DNA of 36,796 nucleotides from positions 1 to 36,796 of the forward strand of contig NZ_BDBB01000062.1 of NCBI RefSeq assembly GCF_001612765.1, written 5' to 3'. The DNA is from Nocardia arthritidis NBRC 100137. GTDB lineage: Bacteria > Actinomycetota > Actinomycetes > Mycobacteriales > Mycobacteriaceae. Positions 32,224 to 36,796 of the stretch are shown in pieces; position 1 is the stretch's first letter, and every line of letters begins with the position of its first letter. The notes under the pieces were generated by a model. The model was not told the DNA's origin, did no database searches, and saw nothing but the letters and a program-made list of their open reading frames with translations. Both the position numbers and the translations under genes were made by a program.

Positions 32224-33142
32224 CGCGCAGGACGTCCAGCGCGTGTTTCAGGTCGTCCGGGTACTCGCTGGTGATCTCCAGGTAGCGACCGTCGGCGGGA
32301 TGCTGGAAGCCCAGCGACCGGGCGTGCAGCCACTGGCGTTGCAGGCCGAGCCGCTCGGCCAGGCGCGGGTCCGCGCCGTAGGTGAGATCGCCGCAGCACG
32401 GGTGGCGGATCGCGGAGAAATGCACCCGGATCTGATGGGTGCGGCCGGTCTCCAGATGGATGTCCAGCAGACTGGCCGAATGGAACGCCTCGACGGTGTC
32501 GTAGTGGGTGACGCTGGGCCGTCCGTCGGCGGTGACGGCGAACTTCCAGTCGTTGCCGCGGGCCCGGCCGATCGGGGCGTCGATCGTGCCGCTGCTCGGG
32601 TCCGGATGCCCCTGCACCACAGCGTGGTAGCGCTTGTCGACAGTGCGCTGTTTGAACGCGCGCTTGAGCATCGTGTACGCGTGCTCGGACTGCGCGACCA
32701 CCATCACTCCGGAGGTGCCGACATCCAAGCGGTGCACGATGCCCTGCCGTTCGTGCGCGCCCGAGGTGGAGATGCGGTATCCGGCCGCGGCGAGCCCGCC
32801 CACGACGGTCGGCCCGCTCCAGCCGACACCGGTGTGCGCGGCCACACCGACCGGCTTGTCCACCGCGACGATGTCGTCGTCGGCGTAGAGGATCTTCATC
32901 CCCTCCACCGGTTCGGCTTCGATGGTCAATTCCCGCTTCGGCTCGGGGAAGATCACCTCGAGCCAGGCGCCCGCGGTGAGCCGATCGGACTTGCCCGCGG
33001 CGACACCGTCGAGCTGCACCGAGCCCTCCTCGGCGAGCGCGGCAACCGCGGTGCGGGACAGGCCGAGCAAGCGGGCCAGGCCCGCGTCGACGCGCATGCC
33101 GTCGAGCCCGTCGGGGACGGGCATGGTCCTGGTCTCCCTCAT
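32216..33142 (-). CDS. rluD: RluA-family 23S rRNA pseudouridine synthase (RluD-like)
   Basis: This enzyme isomerises uridines in large-subunit rRNA. The 308-residue product has an N-terminal S4 RNA-binding domain (about residues 10-75) and the RluA catalytic domain with HRLDVGTSG containing the catalytic Asp, KRYHAVVQG, and ETGRTHQIRVH. The closest match I know is M. tuberculosis Rv1540, also beside lspA. ATG 33142 overlaps the lspA stop as ATGA; a second ATG at 33124 is possible. Exact target uridines are not predictable. Confidence 0.94.
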   Translation of the reverse strand: MRETRTMPVPDGLDGMRVDAGLARLLGLSRTAVAALAEEGSVQLDGVAAGKSDRLTAGAWLEVIFPEPKRELTIEAEPVEGMKILYADDDIVAVDKPVGVAAHTGVGWSGPTVVGGLAAAGYRISTSGAHERQGIVHRLDVGTSGVMVVAQSEHAYTMLKRAFKQRTVDKRYHAVVQGHPDPSSGTIDAPIGRARGNDWKFAVTADGRPSVTHYDTVEAFHSASLLDIHLETGRTHQIRVHFSAIRHPCCGDLTYGADPRLAERLGLQRQWLHARSLGFQHPADGRYLEITSEYPDDLKHALDVLRDV

Positions 33143-33738
33143 GCCGCGCTGCCCTCGCTCGCGTCGCCGGGCTTGCCGTGGCCGACCCGGGTGCCGTTGG
33201 GTTCGAAGCCGAACACGGTGAGCGCGACCAGCAGGATCGCGCCGCAGACGATGGCCGAGTCCGCGACGTTGAACACCGGCCACCAGCCGATCGCGACGAA
33301 GTCCACCACGTGGCCCTGCAGCGGGCCCGGCGCGCGGAACAGCCGGTCCATCAGATTGCCGAGCGCCCCGCCGAGCACCATGCCCAGACCGATCGCCCAC
33401 CCCAGCGAGCGCAAGGTGCGGCCGATGCGCACCACTCCGACGACGACGGCGGCGGCGACGAGGGTGAGCAACCAGGTCATGCCGGTGGCCATGGAGAACG
33501 CCGCGCCCGGATTGCGCACCAGGCTCAGGCGCGCGACGTCACCGACGATCGACACCGGGTCGCCCGGCGTCAGTTTCGCGACCGCGATGGTCTTGGTGAG
33601 CAGATCCAGGCCCAGCACCACCGCGGCGAGGACGAGCAGCGTCCGCAGGCGCTGCGGTGGAGCAGGCTCGGTCGTCGGATCGGCGGTGTTTGCTGGGTTT
33701 TCCTCGGGCGGCCCGTCGTCACTCACGCCGACCATCAT
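33139..33738 (-). CDS. lspA: Lipoprotein signal peptidase
   Basis: LspA is the membrane aspartic peptidase that cleaves lipoprotein signal peptides before the lipid-modified Cys. The product (199 residues from this start) has a Pro/Glu-rich N-terminal tail, four membrane helices, the motif RNPGAAFS and the two catalytic Asp residues in GNLMDRLF and FNVADSAIV. The start is uncertain: ATG 33738, ATG 33735 or GTG 33726; a GAGAG sequence (33739-33743) is best spaced for GTG 33726. A 12-bp palindrome GCCCGATCGGGC lies just upstream (33746-33757). It heads the lspA-rluD operon. Confidence 0.94.
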   Translation of the reverse strand: MMVGVSDDGPPEENPANTADPTTEPAPPQRLRTLLVLAAVVLGLDLLTKTIAVAKLTPGDPVSIVGDVARLSLVRNPGAAFSMATGMTWLLTLVAAAVVVGVVRIGRTLRSLGWAIGLGMVLGGALGNLMDRLFRAPGPLQGHVVDFVAIGWWPVFNVADSAIVCGAILLVALTVFGFEPNGTRVGHGKPGDASEGSAA

Positions 33739-33861
33739 CTCTCGAGCCCGATCGGGCCCGGTGCGCGCGTCCGATTGCCCCGGCCGCGCGACCGGCGGAC
33801 GCGCGTGGCACGCCGACCGGCGCACACTCGGATGTCCCAGCTGACACTCAGGAAGCGGTCG

Positions 33862-33874
33862 TACGCTGTTGCTC
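33862..33874 (+). promoter_or_regulatory. Leaderless-type -10 for the lipoprotein operon
   Basis: TACGCT (33862-33867) is followed by 7 nt and GTG 33875, with no ribosome binding site. Confidence 0.5.
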
Positions 33875-34840
33875 GTGACGGTGTTGTCTTCCCCCCGCCT
33901 TCATCGGAGCCCAGGCTCCGCACGAAGCGCACGCTCGGGCGTGCTGCTCATGGTGCTCGCGGTCGGGCTGTCGGCCTTCGGCGTCGGTTGCGGCGACGGC
34001 GCGGAGTCGAGCGGTGAGGCCGACGGAACGGAGCCGCTGGGAATCGGCAAGGAAGTGACCGTGCCGATCGCGGCCGCGGTGGCCACGGTCGAATCGGCCG
34101 GTGCGGAGCCGCGTTCGCTGCTGCGGCCGGAGTATCCGGCCGGCACCGCGCAGCGGGTCACGCTCTATACCGCCCACCACATCGAACAGCAGATCGATGA
34201 ACAGCCCAAGCGCGACTTCTCCACCCCGGCGCTGACCATTCCCATGACCGCGCAGACCACCGCGGACGGCATCGATCTGACTCTTGGCACAGTCACCTCA
34301 CCGGACCCGACGATGGCCAAAGCGCTCACCAAGATCGGCGGCTCGCACGCGGGCTTCGACCTCAGCGATCTGGGCACGATCACCGCCTTGCGGCTCGAGC
34401 CCGCCCCCGACGCGTCGAACACCGCCCGCGCCGCCCTCGAGCAGGCGTTCTACCAGGCCGTGTACCGGTCGATCGCGTTCCCCGACCAGCCTGTCGGCGA
34501 GGGCGCGGTGTGGACGGTGCGCCAGGAGGTGAGCAGCGGCGTCCTGCTCGACCAGGTGACCACCGCGATGCTGAGCAAACGCGACGGGGACCGGCTCACC
34601 ATCGAACTGCACGTCACCCAGAAGCCGAAGTCGCCGGTGTGGAACCTGCCGAACAACGCGGGCACGCTGGATATCCGGGACTACGTCATGGAGGGCACGG
34701 GCACCATCACGGTGGATCTCGGATTGCCCCTGCCGGTGGCCGGATCCATTACCGTCGGCGGGCACCAGGCCTACCGCGATCCGCACAGCGACAGCACGCT
34801 GCGCCAGACAATCGATACGCAGGTGTCGTGGACCGAATGA
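33875..34840 (+). CDS. Putative lipoprotein of unknown function
   Basis: The 321-residue product has an N-terminal signal sequence ending GVGC (Cys39), a slightly atypical lipobox because Gly replaces the usual Leu/Val at position -3. The rest is a secreted beta-rich domain with YPAGTAQRVTLYTAHH near the start and GEGAVWTVRQEV in the middle; it recalls the DUF6263 lipoproteins of actinobacteria, which I could not confirm. GTG 33875 is preferred over TTG 33869 because of the -10 spacing. It is divergent from lspA and its stop overlaps the next gene as ATGA. Confidence 0.75.
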   Translation: MTVLSSPRLHRSPGSARSARSGVLLMVLAVGLSAFGVGCGDGAESSGEADGTEPLGIGKEVTVPIAAAVATVESAGAEPRSLLRPEYPAGTAQRVTLYTAHHIEQQIDEQPKRDFSTPALTIPMTAQTTADGIDLTLGTVTSPDPTMAKALTKIGGSHAGFDLSDLGTITALRLEPAPDASNTARAALEQAFYQAVYRSIAFPDQPVGEGAVWTVRQEVSSGVLLDQVTTAMLSKRDGDRLTIELHVTQKPKSPVWNLPNNAGTLDIRDYVMEGTGTITVDLGLPLPVAGSITVGGHQAYRDPHSDSTLRQTIDTQVSWTE

Positions 34841-35565
34841 CCCGTGCGTGCGCCCTGCCGTTCGCGGTGGCGTACGTCGCTCTCGTAGTGGGCTGCGGCT
34901 CCGCCGAGCCCGCCGAGCCCGCCGAGCCAGGAGCGCCCGAGCTGCCGCCGCCGGCGTCCGCGGTGTCCGCGGTTCCGGTGACCGCCGCGCCCGAGACCGA
35001 TTCGGGACGGCTGGGCGCCCGGCTCCTGGGCGAGGCGGACCTGCCGTCCGGCTTCACCGCGCTGCCGCCGCGCGCCGGCGCCGGGACCGCCCCGACCGGC
35101 GCCTCGGCGACGAAACCGGCGGAATGCGCGAAGGTACTCACTCCGCTCGGCGCGCAATACTCCGGCGCACTGGCCCAGGCGTCTACGCAATACGCCGGGC
35201 CGAATTTCTCCAGTATCGATATCGATGCTGCGAGTTATCCGCCTGACGCGCTCCCGGCCGCGTTTTCGGCCGTGCAGGAGACGCTGCGCCGATGCACGCG
35301 CTATTCCAGCGACGACGCCACCGATATCGCGGTGGACTACCGGATCGGCGGGCTCACCCAGCCGCCGGTCGGCGACGCCGCGGGCGCCTTCCAGGTGCGC
35401 GCCACCAGCGAGGGGCTCACGCTCGGCTCGTCGGTCGCGATCGTCCAGGTGGGAAGCACGTTGCTGCAGGTCGCGGTGACCGCGCCCGAGGTGGTGGACC
35501 CCGCTGTGCTCAGCGCGCTCACCGCGGCCCAGGTGCGTCGGCTGCAGGGCGGCGCGGGTCCCTGA
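34837..35565 (+). CDS. Putative lipoprotein, possible PknH-sensor-like fold
   Basis: The 242-residue product has a short signal peptide with a good lipobox LVVGC (Cys20), a Pro/Ala/Glu-rich spacer and a secreted domain beginning LGARLLGEADLPSGF with two Cys (97 and 153) that could form a disulfide. Size, the Cys pair and the LLG/LPSGF opening loosely resemble the PknH-type sensor domains of mycobacterial lipoproteins; this is a guess. ATG 34837 overlaps the preceding stop (ATGA), so the two lipoproteins form one operon. Confidence 0.75.
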   Translation: MTRACALPFAVAYVALVVGCGSAEPAEPAEPGAPELPPPASAVSAVPVTAAPETDSGRLGARLLGEADLPSGFTALPPRAGAGTAPTGASATKPAECAKVLTPLGAQYSGALAQASTQYAGPNFSSIDIDAASYPPDALPAAFSAVQETLRRCTRYSSDDATDIAVDYRIGGLTQPPVGDAAGAFQVRATSEGLTLGSSVAIVQVGSTLLQVAVTAPEVVDPAVLSALTAAQVRRLQGGAGP

Positions 35566-35647
35566 TTTCCGACGAACCCCCCAATTGCGTGGATCGCCGG
35601 AATAGGCTCGACATGGTCCGACACAACGCCTCGACCGGAGGTTCTCC

Positions 35648-36115
35648 ATGTCTGATGTCAAACCCGTCCCCGATGGCTATCCGGTGGTCTCGCCCGGGCT
35701 GGCCATCGACGGCGCGGCGGCGGCGATCGATTTCTACAAGAACATTTTCGGCGCCACCGAACGTATGCGGATGCCCGGTCCGGACGGCAAGATCGCCCAT
35801 TGCGAGCTGATGTTCGGCGATTCCGTCGTCATGGTCGGCGATCCGGCGCCCGATATGGACTTCCTCGACCCGAAGACGGTCGGCGGCACCCCCGTGAACC
35901 TGTACGTGTACGTCGAGGACGCCGACGCCGCCTTCGCCGCCGCGCTGGCCGCGGGCGCCACGGAGCTCACGCCGATGACCAGCCAGTTCTATGGGGATCG
36001 CAGCGGCGCCTTCGAAGACCCGTGGGGGCACCGGTGGACCGTGGCCACCCATGTGGAGGATGTGCCGCCCGACGAGATGGACCGCCGGATGGCGGAGATG
36101 TTCGGCGGCTCCTGA
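35648..36115 (+). CDS. VOC/glyoxalase-fold protein (PhnB-like)
   Basis: The 155-residue product has the two-beta-alpha-beta-module fold of the vicinal oxygen chelate superfamily: AAAIDFYKNIFGA and HCELMFGDSVVMVGD in the first half, VNLYVYVEDADAAF and GDRSGAFEDPWGHRWTVATH in the second. This arrangement is that of the PhnB/YdcH-like group, whose substrates are mostly unknown. ATG 35648 has GGAGG at 35637-35641. TAGGCT (35603-35608) is a -10 candidate. It converges on the Rieske gene. Confidence 0.88.
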   Translation: MSDVKPVPDGYPVVSPGLAIDGAAAAIDFYKNIFGATERMRMPGPDGKIAHCELMFGDSVVMVGDPAPDMDFLDPKTVGGTPVNLYVYVEDADAAFAAALAAGATELTPMTSQFYGDRSGAFEDPWGHRWTVATHVEDVPPDEMDRRMAEMFGGS

Positions 36116-36130
36116 ACCCGGCCGACCGGC

Positions 36131-36562
36131 TCACCCGGCGACCACCGAATCACCCGAGACCCGGACGGCGCGCGGTGCGAGGGGTTTGGTGGCCGGGCCG
36201 TTGACCACCGAGCCGTCCAGCGCGAACTTGCTGCCGTGGCAGGCGCAATTGATGGTGCCGCCGGACACCGCCGCGAGTTTGCATCCCGCGTGCGTGCACA
36301 CCGCCGACAGCCCGACGAAGGTGCCCGCACTGGGCTGGGTCACCACAGTGTCACCGGCGATCACGCCGCCGCCGACGGGGATGTCGGCCGTCTTGGCCAG
36401 CGTGTTCGCCTGCCGGTCCGCATCGGCAGGCCGGTCGCCCGGCGCGGGTGGGGGTTCGCTCTTGCCGGAGGAGGCGCAGGCGGTGACCGCCGCCGCGGCG
36501 GCGATGCCCGCCCCGGCGGCGACCACACTGCGCCGGGTGCGGAGTTGTTCGTCGAGTGTCAT
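36131..36562 (-). CDS. Small exported Rieske [2Fe-2S] lipoprotein
   Basis: The 143-residue product is a stand-alone Rieske iron-sulfur protein. It has a twin-arginine signal (TRRSVV) followed by a lipobox VTAC (Cys29), a Pro/Asp-rich spacer, and the Rieske domain with CTHAGC and CACHG. Ligands would be Cys89, His91, Cys106 and His109, with Cys94 and Cys108 as the disulfide pair of high-potential Rieske proteins. The Tat signal fits export of a folded cofactor protein. Its redox partner is not in the window. ATG 36562 has GGAA at suitable distance. Confidence 0.9.
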   Translation of the reverse strand: MTLDEQLRTRRSVVAAGAGIAAAAAVTACASSGKSEPPPAPGDRPADADRQANTLAKTADIPVGGGVIAGDTVVTQPSAGTFVGLSAVCTHAGCKLAAVSGGTINCACHGSKFALDGSVVNGPATKPLAPRAVRVSGDSVVAG

Positions 36563-36710
36563 GTCGGGTTCCGTTCCGAAGGCGCGGCACGGCGTTGCGC
36601 CGGTGCCGCTTTCGATTCGTCAACGGAATAGGGCAGCTCTGCGGTTCAATTCGGTGTGCTCAGAGGTCGCTGGCCGGCGTGTCGCGGCGGGACGGCGGAC
36701 CCAGGAGGGC

Positions 36711-36761
36711 GAGCGGCGGACCCGGACCCCCTCATCTGCTTTGTGGCCGGGTCCGCCGCTC
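36711..36761. terminator. Inverted repeat terminator at the right end
   Basis: GAGCGGCGGACCCGG (36711-36725) pairs perfectly over 15 bp with 36747-36761, loop 21 nt. It starts 5 bases beyond the stop of a minus-strand reading frame at the edge and upstream of the Rieske gene. Within 36563-36710 I see no gene. Confidence 0.7.
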
Positions 36762-36766
36762 TGTGG

Positions 36767-36796
36767 TTACCCGCGGGCGATCGATTCGAACACCTT
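36767..36796 (-). CDS. 3' tail of a minus-strand gene at the window edge
   Basis: On the minus strand the last 30 bases read KVFESIARG followed by TAA. The codons look like a real C-terminus, and a terminator follows directly. I cannot tell which protein it belongs to, and nine residues are too few to be sure. Confidence 0.4.
   Translation of the reverse strand, partial: KVFESIARG

Overview
The window is high-GC actinobacterial chromosome, most likely Nocardia or a close relative in the Mycobacteriales. The evidence is the mycobacterial-type dcw (division and cell wall) gene order, the Wag31/SepF/YggT set, an ileS translational T-box with an ultrashort stem I, close protein resemblance to Mycobacterium tuberculosis CtpE, DinX, MTB12 and Rv1540, and frequent GTG/TTG starts with leaderless-type promoters. 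Species assignment is inference; I could run no search.

Layout. (1) 1-18762, plus strand: dcw cluster. It holds pbpB (5' end outside the window), murE, murF, mraY, murD, ftsW, murG, murC, ftsQ, ftsZ, pgeF, yggS, sepF, a YggT-family gene, wag31 and a small membrane protein gene. From murE to ftsQ successive genes overlap by ATGA/GTGA, with a single gap at murD-ftsW. Together they make UDP-MurNAc-pentapeptide, lipid I and lipid II, then the septal synthase (FtsW/PbpB), the divisome scaffold (FtsQ, FtsZ, SepF) and the polar growth organiser (Wag31). (2) 18795-22223: ileS (eukaryote-like IleRS) behind a T-box riboswitch, closed by a long terminator hairpin. (3) 22224-25857: a secreted NlpC/P60 hydrolase with a CRP/GlxR-like site upstream, a GalU-type uridylyltransferase (minus strand) facing it across a terminator, and the Y-family polymerase gene dinB. 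(4) 26052-31545: an MTB12-like lipoprotein, a hotdog thioesterase with a 20-bp palindromic operator candidate, RarD and the CtpE-type P-type ATPase transcribed divergently from a 35-bp spacer, and a PhzF-family protein. (5) 31558-36796: the minus-strand operon lspA-rluD-unknown exported protein, two plus-strand lipoprotein genes divergent from lspA, a VOC/glyoxalase-fold protein, a small Tat/lipobox Rieske protein, and a 30-base tail of a minus-strand gene behind a terminator at the right edge.

No tRNA, rRNA, insertion sequence, prophage or CRISPR array was seen. Most genes are conserved housekeeping genes. The least explained signals are regulatory: a recurrent TANNNT-N6/7-RTG leaderless layout, the thioesterase palindrome, small hairpins in the ftsZ and wag31 leaders, and two micro-ORFs that bridge gaps between otherwise coupled genes. 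I found no convincing new multi-gene system.
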